A DNA stretch of 19,667 nt from Cephalothrix simula (GCA_035591015.1 JAXIUW010202509.1:1-19667), one strand, 5' to 3'; counted from the stretch's first letter, positions 1 through 8,465 are shown. Notes: generated by a model not told the origin, from the letters alone. Made by a program: numbers and translations.

Positions 1-238
1 AAACCGGATATCCTTTTACGCCATACTTTTTTTTATGAAAATCGTGCACAAATGGTGGAATTTGACAAAAAAATTTCTTTAGGGACAACCCCCACTCAAA
101 TATCGTTTTTTACATTCCCAAAGGTCTTAACTTTCGATTTAAATGAAAATTTTTGGCGCCCCATCCCCTTGATTATGACAATAAACATTTCCGTAGACCC
201 TATTTATCCATATGCTGGCGAATTAGTAGTCTTACCCC

Positions 239-446
239 ATTTGTATGTGATGCTTAAGACAATAAATGAAATATGTTATTTTCATCTTTGATTTATGTAC
301 TTTAATATAAAGAATAAAAGACTATTATGTTCATTGTATTATTGCTTTATGTAATAATTAAAATCATTTACAAAAGCCAAAAAGTGAATTTTGATGAATT
401 GGAAAAAAATATTTTTCATTTATTGTCATAAGCATCACATACAAAT
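239..446. repeat. Foldback repeat with ~35-bp inverted arms
   Basis: The left arm (239-274) reads ATTTGTATGTGATGCTTA and continues through GACAATAAATGAAA. The right arm (411-446) is its reverse complement with few mismatches. The 136-bp spacer is AT-rich and non-coding. The match stops sharply at the ATTTG ends, as expected of a terminal inverted repeat of a short non-autonomous DNA element or foldback. I see no clear target-site duplication beside the ends, so the class stays open. Confidence 0.65.
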
Positions 447-628
447 TAGTCAATTTTTCAGAGCATGGATATAAGTTATCATTTATAAATATTTTCTTTT
501 CAAATTATCAAAATCACAATACCTTTTTGTCATAGAAATGGTAGGAATAACTTTTTACTTAATATTTTATTGTAGAATGGAAGAATGTCGAATCCAAAAT
601 CTAATATTGGTACATTCCGAGTTACCTT

Positions 629-756
629 GGAAGATTGAAACCTTCTGTAGAGTCGTGCTATCCGAGCGGTCTAACGCGCAGTCCTTCGGGTAAATATCTG
701 AAGGGCGCAGGTTCGATCCCTGGGTCCGCCGAATGCTCTCGGGGTCTCAATCTTCC
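629..756 (+). mobile_element. tRNA-derived SINE-like element, copy 1
   Basis: A tRNA-like head lies at about 646-730. A box-A-like stretch (TATCCGAGCGGTCTAACGC) is followed about 50 bases later by box B (GGTTCGATCCC), the arrangement of a Leu/Ser-type tRNA with a long variable arm. The acceptor strands do not pair, so this is not a working tRNA gene. After the head comes the tail gctctcggggtctcaatctt, which is repeated base for base on the other strand at 17940-17959. The copy is bracketed by a 14-bp inverted repeat with one mismatch (GGAAGATTGAAACC at 629-642 against 743-756). RNA polymerase III promoter boxes and a shared tail are the normal build of a tRNA-derived SINE. The terminal inverted repeat is not. 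Confidence 0.7.
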
Positions 757-902
757 TTTGTATCAATTATATGCGAATATGCCTAACCAAATGGACATAA
801 TATATGGCATAACAGTAACTCTTCGGGCTTTAGATCATTCCATGAACCGATGAAAAAGCGATGATCACTCTTGTCCCAGTATTTGATTATCTTTTATCTT
901 TT

Positions 903-1013
903 AAAAGTACTAAATTGTTACTAAAATTACTAAATTTGCACTAGTACTAACCTGTTACTAAAAGTACTAACTTGGTACTAAAATACTAAATACGTGCTAA
1001 AAGTAATAAATTT
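903..1013. repeat. ~20-bp imperfect minisatellite (AGTACTAAxxTGTTACTAAA)
   Basis: Units start near 906, 926, 943, 963, 983 and 1002, so about five and a half copies of a 20-bp unit built around TACTAA. Two units contain TACTAAC exactly (945-951, 965-971). TACTAAC is also the strong intron branch-point consensus, but no matching acceptor is evident, so the likeness is probably incidental. The array has no coding meaning. Confidence 0.7.
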
Positions 1014-2830
1014 TGGGCGCTCTGTAATAAATCGTCTACCTGTACCCCTAGTGAAAAGGTATCATCATCAAATGTTTTTATATCGACTAAATTGTCCTGC
1101 AAATGTCGTCTATCGGCTAAAAATTCACGAGGACACACTTGATGGCTGTAGTAAAAGTATTGATGTGGTCAGGGGATATAGTATTGAGCAGTTTTTGATT
1201 ATTGGCCCTTGATGAGTTGTTGATCCAGGCTGTCAATATAAGTCTAGCCTTAGATAAACTTTGTAGAGTATTCCTTGATTTAAAATCGAAATGGTTTATT
1301 GAACTTCATGGTCTCTGGTACAAGGCAAAAGTGACATTGTTGAGTCGATTAATTGATGTAATTCGATTTTGTAATTTGTTAAACTAATAGAAGGCAATTA
1401 TAGCACATATGAAATGATAAATTGATCATATTTGAAGAATGACATGAAAAGAAGATGCTAAAATTTGTTTTGATTGTGCATTTGCCACACAAAATTGTTT
1501 TTATCGTAAATTTTATACATAAAATTAAAATCGACTTGTGGTTGGTGATAATTTGAATTTTAAAATACACCCACCAAAAGCATTTTTTTACTTTTTGTGG
1601 TTGAAGATTAAAGCACATTGGACTTTTGATAAGGTAGTGGTCAAATGAAAGTTGTCACCTATCATGTTTTTGTTCTAACATCAACGAAATATCAGAATGT
1701 TTCTTATAGTCAGAGTTTCATATACTACTGCTGGAATGTCTTGAAATAGCTTCACAATTGCCATAAAATTCCTTCTGTTCTCCAAATCCCTAAGATCAGG
1801 ATCGTCTTGTCACAATTCGCGGCTTGACTTCATGTGTATTTAAAGACTTCAAGTCTTTGGATGACTATAAAGGGCTTTGTAATGACCATTTTGTGCTTTT
1901 TTTAATTCCTAGACTTTTAATTTGCCGCTGTTTTGTTTTATTATAATACTGCTTTGTGCTTATACATTTTAATCAAAATCAAGAGCATATGTATAATGAA
2001 GAATATTATAATTCACATTTTATCATGTATAGTATGAACGATAGAAGATGAAAATTTCAATGTTGGTTCAGAATATTTGAAATGGTTATTTGATAAAATG
2101 TGTTTATTTAGCTGTCCTTGAATGTGCTTGTTATGGTCATCTGTGGCTATTCTGTGGTCTTGGGGATGTCCACACGAATTCTTTTGCATCTTCAATTGTT
2201 ATTACAGCCGATTTCATCTTTATTATCCCTCTGTCCATGTACTGTTATTATTTAACGTGGCAACTTATAAAAGCATCACCTTTCTATGCATTATATACTG
2301 TGGATGCAAATTATTCGCTGCATCTTTTGTTATCCTTCGTCACATTGTTCTAGTTCTTTTGTGACATCGGGGTATAAGTTCATTAACAATTCAACCCCCC
2401 TTTTGCCTTGTCGAGTGCACGCTTTTGTAAGGGGTTTATTGGCACGCGTTCCGCTTGCTCCCAATTTAGTATATATTCCATTCGTACAATCAATTACAAT
2501 GGAAAAACATCCATGAAAATATAGCCATGGGTTTCCCTTTACCATCGAGATAGAAGTTATTTTAATTGGCAAGCCAGCTGTATGTGTCCCATGTGGTAAT
2601 ATATGTTCGCTTCAGCTTCAATTTGACGCAGCTTGCGTAGTTCTGATTGTTCTACAAGTCATTTTTCTTCTTCAAATTTTCAACCATATCACAGCTGTTT
2701 ATGTAATTTTGCATAAATTTTGTCATCTTCTTGTTCTCCCAACTCTTGGGGGCGATTATAAGGACTCTAACGCCTTCATTTTAAACCCTAGTTCATGTTG
2801 GTGAGATGTCGACAACTAAATGTGGGATAG
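1014..2830. other. Non-coding, no supported feature
   Basis: The open frames here are all under 90 codons, overlap one another, and show no recognisable domain or splice context. The stretch 2390-2460 is slightly less AT-rich but holds nothing identifiable. It could be intron or intergenic DNA. Confidence 0.5.
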
Positions 2831-2851
2831 TTTGATGTCAAGGCAGCGGTA

Positions 2852-3076
2852 TTTCACCAAAACCTTGTGAAACAATATTTGGCCACGTTGGTATTTCCGC
2901 TGAAACTCTTTTATGTCAGTAAAAAGTCGCTTATTGGTCAAAACCGCGATGACGTCACTTCCTGATAGGTTAATCACGCCATTTTTCACCAATACCTTGT
3001 TTAATAATATTTGACCACGTATATACATGTAGCTCTTTTTACGTCAACAAGAAGTCACTTATTGGTCAATACCGCA
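2852..3076. repeat. Two diverged direct copies of a ~95-bp segment
   Basis: Segment A (2852-2946) and segment B (2983-3076) share the ordered blocks TTTCACCAA-ACCTTGT, AATATTTG-CCACGT, CTCTTTT and GTC-CTTATTGGTCAA-ACCGC. The offset is 131 bases at the start and 128 at the end. The spacer contains a CRE octamer. Segment B ends just before the left end of the MITE-like element at 3089. This is a diverged tandem duplication, or part of a longer satellite-like family. Confidence 0.75.
2949..2963 (+). promoter_or_regulatory. CRE-ETS composite motif TGACGTCACTTCCTG
   Basis: TGACGTCA is the full palindromic CREB/ATF site. It overlaps CACTTCCTG, the reverse complement of an ETS site (CAGGAAGTG). The joined form CGGAAGTGACGTCA is a known composite element bound by ETS and CREB factors in vertebrate promoters. 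Here it lies between two duplicated segments with no gene start in view, so function is unproven. Confidence 0.4.
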
Positions 3077-3088
3077 TTTTATTTCTTC

Positions 3089-3697
3089 TACACATATGTA
3101 TGGATAAATTGACAGGACGTTAAAAATGAGCCGAAAAAACCCCATTGAGCCTTACATTTTCTGAACCCTTGTGGAAAACCCTGATCCAAGTTAATATTTT
3201 CAAAAGGGCAAAACAAAAAAACCGCCCAAAATTAAAATTTTCAAAAATTTTGGAAAAAAATTTGATTTTTGGCTCTGGGTGGCTCCAGGGCGGCGCATAC
3301 CTGTAGATAACTATCTAGGTTGCTGATTCGAGAATTGATCCAAAAAAGTGAAATTTACATGTATATATGATGAATTTATTGAGAGCACTATACAGTTACA
3401 TTATTACACCATGCTCGCGTGAGAAAGAAAATGGATTGTGGGTAATTTACATCGTTGCGCGATAAAATTCATACATCAAAATCGGGTAAGGGGGGCAAAA
3501 ATGAGTTATTTAAACAAGAGTGGTAAGGGTTCATAACAATACCCTTTGAAAATATAAACTTGGATAAGGGTTTTCCACAAAGATTCAGAAAATGTAAGGG
3601 TCAAGGGTTTAGGCCCCAGCTTTCAAGAAAATTGCGGGGGATGAACTTTTTTCGGCTCATTTCTAAGGTTCTGTCAATTTATCCATACATTCGTGTA
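3089..3697. mobile_element. MITE-like element with ~120-bp terminal inverted repeats
   Basis: The left end (from TACACATATGTATGG at 3089) and the reverse complement of the right end (TACACGAATGTATGG, ending 3697) match through GGATAAATTGACAG, AATGAGCCGAAAAAA, CCTTACATTTTCTGAA, GTGGAAAACCC and TCCAAGTTATATTTTCAAA. The right arm has about 50 extra bases inside the repeat. Both ends carry TA, which fits a TA target duplication of the Tc1/mariner kind if the element proper starts at CAC. No transposase frame is present, so the element is non-autonomous. The internal part holds a G-rich run (3485-3500) and nothing coding. Confidence 0.75.
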
Positions 3698-4129
3698 TTT
3701 TAAAATATGCCTTAGGTATTATAAATCTGAACCTCTGCACCTTATCTTCAATAATACACTAATATTTTGTTAGCATGTCATAATTTAATCGGATAGGGAC
3801 AAAAATCCTCATTAAAAATTCATACCAAACGCTTTATTATTAAACATTTCAATTCAACACGCTCGTGTGGATTAGGGTTTTTAAAATACAGTTGCTGTAT
3901 CTTTTAGACGTATACAATAAATCACTTTTGTATGTTTTAATACACCCTCTTATGACGTCATTGGGAAACACTGTACAGGGAAATTAAAAAAGACATGATA
4001 CTTTGGTCTGTAGATAAAATTTATATGTACAGAAAAATTTTACACAATTGTGTACACACTATTTTCAATTTTCAGCCGCTGGAGGTCATTAAGATCGAAA
4101 TAAGCCATTTTTGACTAGAATATTAAGGA
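3698..4129. other. Spacer between two MITE-like elements
   Basis: AT-rich and non-coding. It contains one exact CRE octamer TGACGTCA at 3953-3960. A good-looking splice acceptor (tattttcaattttcag, ending about 4075) is followed by a short open frame PLEVIKIEISHF and a stop. No donor is near. This is too little to call an exon. Confidence 0.4.
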
Positions 4130-4510
4130 TAGCCTGGTTCCATAGCCCTTTTCCGGATAACGATAAGAAGAAAAGGGCTAGATAGCGGCGGCAGCCAGTA
4201 CTACGGACCTTTTCCGATTATTTGACTATTTGCAAAATAACCGGGTGTACTCCGGATTACTAGTAACCCCTGACTCCATGATCCGTTCGGCTGACACTTA
4301 ACGCATTCGGTCAAACAAGTGCGAGAAAGTGTATTTTAAGAGAAAACGGTTTTTATATTTTCGAAATTTTTAACTGGGATAGTATTGGAGGTCCTCCGGT
4401 CATTTGACTATTCTTCAATGTAACCGGAAAGGTCCGTAGACTGGCTACTTCCTGATACCTAGCCCTTTTCTTCTTACCGTTATCCAGAAAAATGCTAGGG
4501 AACCAGGCTA
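4130..4510. mobile_element. MITE-like element, 381 bp, long terminal inverted repeats
   Basis: The left end TAGCCTGGTTCC (4130) matches the reverse complement of the right end GGAACCAGGCTA (ending 4510). The match runs on through GGATAACG-TAAGAAGAAAAGGGCTAG, then AGCCAGT-CTACGGACCTTT-CCG, about 90 bp per arm. Both arms also carry ATTTGACTATT in the same direction (4220s and 4402-4412). The flanks ATTAAGGA (4122-4129) and ATTTAGGA (4511-4518) agree at 7 of 8 bases, which fits an 8-bp target duplication as in hAT elements. Alternatively, the TA at each tip could be a Tc1/mariner-type target duplication. No transposase is encoded. Confidence 0.8.
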
Positions 4511-5006
4511 ATTTAGGAGGTAAATTCTGTCATGATGAAACTTGAAATAAAAATCTTGAAAAAAAACTCCAGTTTTTAATCTTCGTACAGCATTCGTCAA
4601 GTGACCGTCAGGCCATTGGCGTAAAGTCAGACATCTTGCACTCTATTCAAAACCGACCATAGCACGGGACAGTACTTATCAGTACTATCTTTTCATTTTG
4701 GGTGTTGGGAGTCTATGTATCACGAGAAATGCTGTTGTTTGTATTGACGTCTTAGGCCTAAGGTATAGTCAAACTTTTAAGTAATACTGTTTGTCAAGAA
4801 TAATCATTTCTGATCAAGAAGGCGACGTTTGCTTAATTAAAACGCTTTCATAAGCTCAGTACTGCTCAGTACACATTATTGCCGATGTGGCTTATACACA
4901 GAAGCTATGGGTTTCACATTGGATAATTTAGTGCTTATCCAATTAGCCTCGTTTCAGCAACCGTATGTGATGCCGTAATGGACACCGAGACAGAGTAAAA
5001 GAGTGA

Positions 5007-5012
5007 TTTATT
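5007..5012 (-). terminator. Polyadenylation signal AATAAA for the 5217-5029 ORF
   Basis: On the minus strand AATAAA sits 17 bases after the TAA stop at 5031-5029. This is closer than usual but workable for a short gene. An unrelated AATAAA also occurs on the plus strand at 5015-5020, so chance occurrence in AT-rich DNA cannot be excluded. Confidence 0.35.
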
Positions 5013-5028
5013 ACAATAAAATTTTGCC

Positions 5029-5217
5029 TTAAAAAGTATTCACATGTTTAAGATCCTGCAGAAGACGATTCAACACAAAAGCTTTTATGTAACCGGCGTT
5101 ACTTAAAATTTTTAACGTCGGAGATTTCACAGCTGCTGCATCTTGTGACAAATTTAAGTCTCTGTGTTTGTAGTACACCACATGTCTTTGGCATCCAGAC
5201 GTAGACAGGGATATCAT
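5029..5217 (-). CDS. Candidate small protein, 62 codons, intronless; function unknown
   Basis: I do not recognise this protein. The frame starts MISLSTSGCQRHVVYYKH and ends LLQDLKHVNTF. It is polar with mixed charge, and has no signal peptide, membrane segment or known motif that I can see. It earns a place because of its surroundings. An in-frame TAA lies 15 bases before the ATG, so the start is fixed. The ATG has A at -3 (GGGAAAATGA). The 35-75 bases upstream hold YY1-like, CRE and ETS sites, and AATAAA follows 17 bases after the stop. Its codon use is less AT-biased than the other frames nearby. It may be a small single-exon gene, a retrocopy, or a chance frame behind a promoter-like repeat. 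Confidence 0.35.
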   Translation of the reverse strand: MISLSTSGCQRHVVYYKHRDLNLSQDAAAVKSPTLKILSNAGYIKAFVLNRLLQDLKHVNTF

Positions 5218-5255
5218 TTTCCCGCCTTTTTATCGCCGTGTTCTATTTAGGAGAC

Positions 5256-5291
5256 AAAATGGCTGTGGCAATGACGTCACATTACTTCCGG
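5256..5291. promoter_or_regulatory. TATA-less promoter-like cluster: YY1-type, CRE and ETS sites
   Basis: In plus order there are AAAATGGCTG (5256-5265, YY1-like), TGACGTCA (5272-5279, full CRE) and ACTTCCGG (5284-5291, full ETS). These three sites together within about 36 bases are typical of housekeeping promoters in animals, often of mitochondrial or ribosomal protein genes. On the minus strand the cluster lies 39-75 bases upstream of the ATG at 5217. On the plus strand the ATG inside the YY1-like site opens a 37-codon frame with no clear donor. Confidence 0.45.
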
Positions 5292-5849
5292 CTGTGTACT
5301 AAAGGGTTCAAAAAAGTTTTTTTTAATATTTTTTTTTGGGTTTTTGTTATGGGAATAATGAGTGTTTAGCCAATTGAAAGTTGGAGTGACTATATGCATC
5401 GTTAGTGTTTACATTTTAGTTAAACGATAAATTTGAATTGTATTCAATTCAGAATCTCTGTTTGACTTAATTAAGCGATTATTGTTAACATGAAGTTTAG
5501 TGATCACTACTTGGCATATTCGGAGCTTATGCATATACGTTTAGTATCGGTCTCTCATGAAATATTCAGCCCTTTTGGCGATTTCAAGGCTGAGTTAGAT
5601 GTTGGTTTTAGTTGAAAATTCATTGTGCTGCTGAATTTTGAAACAACATAGACAAAGCTCAATTTTGACAGAGTTGCACTTGACTCATCATTATTGTGAC
5701 CGTTTTCTGTTGTTTTAAATGAAGTATTACTTCATAGAACCAAAATAAGCAACAATCCCTTTTTGTTTGTTAGCTTTTGTTGTTATATAAGAACAGTGGT
5801 TTTGCAAGAGCAGCATATCATTAAACAGGAGATCATTTTAAATTAAGGA

Positions 5850-6010
5850 GCCTCGATAGCTCAGTTATATTTTATGAGCTATTGTCAGTTGAGCTCATAC
5901 ACACAACCGGCCTTTGCTAAACCCAGTTTAGAGCACTGGGTATGTACATACAGGGATTAAATCCCGGCTGGTAGATACACCTATGCTGCCAAGGTATTTG
6001 ACATTGTCTC
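5850..6010 (+). mobile_element. Second tRNA-like SINE, split by a 56-bp insertion
   Basis: GCCTCGATAGCTCAGTT (5850 on) is a textbook tRNA acceptor/D-arm start with box A. The rest of the D arm and the anticodon arm (TTTAGAGCACTGGG, 5928-5941) appears only after a break. It is followed by a box-B-like T arm (GGGATTAAATCCCGG, 5953-5967) and a body leading to 6010. The 56 bases between (5868-5923) are flanked by CAGTTA (5862-5867) and CAGTTTA (5924-5930), which looks like a target duplication around an insertion. The intact element would have read GCTCAGTTTAGAGCACTGG. The acceptor strands do not pair, so it is SINE-derived and not a tRNA gene. Confidence 0.6.
5868..5923. mobile_element. 56-bp insertion inside the tRNA-like element
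   Basis: It interrupts the D loop of the tRNA-like head between near-identical CAGTTA/CAGTTTA flanks. It holds a small inverted repeat, TGAGCT (5875-5880) with AGCTCA (5892-5897). Too short to carry a gene; it may be the remnant of a small DNA element or a local rearrangement. Confidence 0.4.
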
Positions 6011-6119
6011 GACTCTTTTTTGAATAGCTCTAGCGAATCAGAATAAAAGTTGGAAGCTCTAAGAAGTTGCTTATTTCTCACGTCTCGAATGGAACCCGAG
6101 AAGGTATTGACATTGTCTC
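5991..6119. repeat. Direct repeat pair AAGGTATT(T)GACATTGTCTC
   Basis: AAGGTATTTGACATTGTCTC (5991-6010) recurs with one base missing at 6101-6119, 110 bases downstream. The first copy ends the SINE-like body. The second could be a target-site or tail duplication, or a piece of a neighbouring related element. Confidence 0.55.
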
Positions 6120-6215
6120 CATTAGAATTCATGGTTAGGCATCATTATCAGGGTAAGCCTTCGGAGTTTACCGCAAGAACGATTGAAGCTCACGTGGTTT
6201 TTGAATTGCATTTTA

Positions 6216-6223
6216 TGACGTCA
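6216..6223. promoter_or_regulatory. Full CRE octamer TGACGTCA
   Basis: An exact palindromic CREB/ATF site in the context TTTATGACGTCATCGG. No gene start adjoins it. It is listed because it is one of eight exact copies in the window. Confidence 0.35.
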
Positions 6224-6239
6224 TCGGGTATAACCTAGA

Positions 6240-6980
6240 CGTTTTAGCCTTTTATTTTGGTACAAATGGTTATTCGATAAAGTATTGCTCTATTTATCAT
6301 TAGCTTAGATATATATTTGTTCAACACTATTTCCATTTGAGACTGATACGCATCGCTATATGATTATTACCAATCAAGCTAGTATCTCCATTTCTATATA
6401 CTTCGAACACTCTATTCCCTGACGCTGCATGCATCGTTTGAGTGCTTTTCATGTCTCTAACGAACCGGGCTTTTATTCCATCGCTTTACAATGATCCTGA
6501 TTATGGTCGCATAGAGAGAGGTTGCTTAATTATTCCATGTGTATTAATGCTTCAGAAATATTATCTCGCAAAATTATTATAAAATAGTTTTAGTATGAAA
6601 GAGATGATCATAGGCCTTAGTATAGTCAAGATTGCGGTGTCGTAAAATTATCCATCGCAGACGAACTATTGCCGGAAAGCAGTCGCTAGTAATGGCTCCC
6701 AAATGGTGTTGGGAAAGATAATTGTTTAAGATGAAGCACCGTAACTAAACGTTTGACCAAAGTCCTCTCTAAACCGTGCCTTGCATTCGTAAAATTACCG
6801 AGTAAATGGGGTCCGATAGTTTTTATGAATTCATAATGGGAGAACTGACAGATTATTTTTGGATGAATCATGATGATCGTCTTTGAAGAAAAAGAAAATG
6901 GTGGCAAATTATCGCTGTACAAGATAGAAATTACTTATTGTATATCTCTTCTGTGTTCCGCGACATGATCTGCATTTTAG
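6240..6980. other. Non-coding, no supported feature
   Basis: AT-rich DNA with no convincing frame, splice-bounded exon or repeat. The longest minus-strand frame (6922-6686) has no recognisable motif. Confidence 0.45.
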
Positions 6981-6987
6981 ATTTTTA

Positions 6988-7083
6988 TGACGTCATAGGT
7001 CAAAATGGCTGATTGATTAGTAAAAAATAATCTGAATGAAAATTTGTTCGCTTTTTATATTCTTATGACGTCACAATATGGCA
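6988..7083. promoter_or_regulatory. Two CRE octamers 78 bp apart, each before an ATGGC site
   Basis: TTTATGACGTCATAGG is followed by AAAATGGC (CRE 6988-6995). CTTATGACGTCACAATATGGC follows 78 bases later (CRE 7066-7073). The shared order (TTATGACGTCA, then A(A/T)ATGGC) suggests a local duplication or two members of one motif family. Both combine a full CREB/ATF site with a YY1-like core. Confidence 0.4.
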
Positions 7084-7649
7084 TACTAGTATTATGTCAT
7101 CGAGTGGCGTCAGAGTGCGTCTTTAGTTCGAAAAAAGCTTTACAAATGAATTATTCAGAATTTTCAAGAAATTACAGATTAAATTTATTAAAAAAGAGTG
7201 TAAAATGTGAATGGAGAAGTTCATGAGGTCCTGATATTTATTATGTTTACTAAAATCACTTAAATCGTGATTTGGTATCATAAGCCTAACTATCTTTAAA
7301 TCTAAATTTGATTGGCATCAATTCAGAATTTCGTGCCCAGCGGCACATTCCATGAAATTGACACTGATGTCATGAAGTATGGTTTGGTAACAGAGATACT
7401 GAATCACTCCTAGTCCTGCTTGGAGTTATACCTAGGAAACAGGGCTGAATATACCATTAGCGTTTGTCTCCATTTTTGAAAGGATATTCACATTAACGTG
7501 ATTTTGCTTTCACAGGAAAAACAATGTTATAAGAAATCTGAACGAATATAAAATCTATTTTTAGGTAAATAACAAACTTGATGACAATCACAAGACTTAA
7601 TTTTTTTATATCTAAAGAGGAAAAAAATATTAAGATTTTTAGATGTCGC

Positions 7650-7675
7650 AAACCGGAAGTACAAAGTACGCCATT
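7650..7675 (-). repeat. ATGGCGTA-9-TCCGGTTT bipartite motif, also at 1-24
   Basis: On the minus strand this reads ATGGCGTA, nine bases, then TCCGGTTT. The same two 8-mers with an 8-base gap occur on the minus strand at 24-1, at the very start of the window. The half-sites resemble YY1 and ETS cores. The minus-strand frame 7681-7493 runs through the motif but is otherwise low-complexity and hydrophobic, so I do not call it a gene. Confidence 0.45.
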
Positions 7676-7723
7676 ATTCATTAGGCAGTCAATACCCTAC
7701 TGGTAAAAGAGCCATTGAGACCA

Positions 7724-7802
7724 GGTATATCGCACGAAAGGGTTATATTATATTTCACGAGTCGCAGACGAGTGAAATATACACCCACGAGTGCGATATA
7801 CC
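7724..7802. repeat. 79-bp hairpin element, GGTATATCGCAC ends
   Basis: GGTATATCGCAC (7724-7735) is the perfect reverse complement of 7791-7802. Further in, ATATTTCAC (about 7749-7758) pairs with GTGAAATAT (7772-7780). The whole segment therefore folds into one long imperfect stem with a short loop around GTCGCAGAC. A third copy of the end, GGTTATATCGCACGA, lies at 7831-7845. It behaves like a small foldback or MITE end and codes for nothing. Confidence 0.7.
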
Positions 7803-8160
7803 CTTTATGGCAGGTTACACAGTTGGGTGTGGTTATATCGCACGATTTTCAACGTTTGATATTGCTAAGGGTTTGATATAAAACATATAGTTGTGTTGCA
7901 AACCTTAAGAAGGACTATCCGTTCCATTCGTAATTTTATGCTTTTCATATGCTAGAAATTGCCTCTGTATTACTTTATGCAACAACAGGAACTTTCTGAA
8001 TCTATTTGTATTGACTTCGTATGTAAAAACGTGACCAAATTTAATGATTTGGTTTTTTTTATCTGTTATTTTGAATGAAAACTGAGGTCAAATGGATGAA
8101 TAGAGGTCATTTGGAAAATCTATATTTGAAAGGATGCAATAGAAGTGTTTGAAGGAAATT

Positions 8161-8257
8161 TTACGCCCAGTACAGCAGATTCGTGTATGTGACTTACCGT
8201 TAAAATATCGCCCGGCTTTTTTTCTTCACTATACTAAATCTGCTGTCTGGGGCGTAA
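8161..8257. repeat. 97-bp inverted-repeat element, TTACGCCC ends
   Basis: TTACGCCCAGTACAGCAGATT (first 20 bases from 8161) pairs with the reverse complement of AATCTGCTGTCTGGGGCGTAA (8237-8257). Pairing continues weakly inward (GTGTATGTGA against AGTATAGTGA). It is a small foldback or MITE. The 69-codon frame at 8149-8358 runs across it and is a by-product. Confidence 0.65.
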
Positions 8258-8465
8258 TAATACCTCTACCAAAGAAAGGTAGAAGTAGCATGTTTTCGTC
8301 TGCTGGAAATGATGATTATATAAATGATAAACTTTTTCTTGAATGCTTGTCTATGTAGTTATCTTATATAAAAATCTATCATTTATTAATATACTTAAAC
8401 TTTTTATCTTTATATTTCAATTTTTTTGACATGAGAATTAACTATATTTTGCCCTCATTTTCCAG

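Noticed and set aside
52-291. 79-codon plus-strand frame
   Set aside because: No known motif; it runs into the left arm of the foldback repeat, and composition matches surrounding DNA.
646-730. Functional tRNA gene
   Set aside because: Boxes A and B are present, but the acceptor strands do not pair and no terminator T-run follows directly; the second copy shows it is a dispersed element.
635-853. 72-codon plus-strand frame
   Set aside because: It is a translation of the tRNA-like SINE and its flank, not a gene.
2090-2572. Overlapping 76-87 codon frames on both strands
   Set aside because: They overlap in several frames with no domain, splice or promoter support.
2816-3028. 70-codon minus-strand frame
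   Set aside because: It reads through the duplicated ~130-bp segment; the repeated residues come from the DNA repeat.
5259-5372. 37-codon plus-strand frame starting in the YY1-like site
   Set aside because: After about 18 codons it runs through poly-T and becomes a string of F, V and M; no donor site ends the better half. Noted only as an alternative use of the promoter-like cluster.
8149-8358. 69-codon plus-strand frame
   Set aside because: It spans the 97-bp inverted-repeat element and has no recognisable motif.
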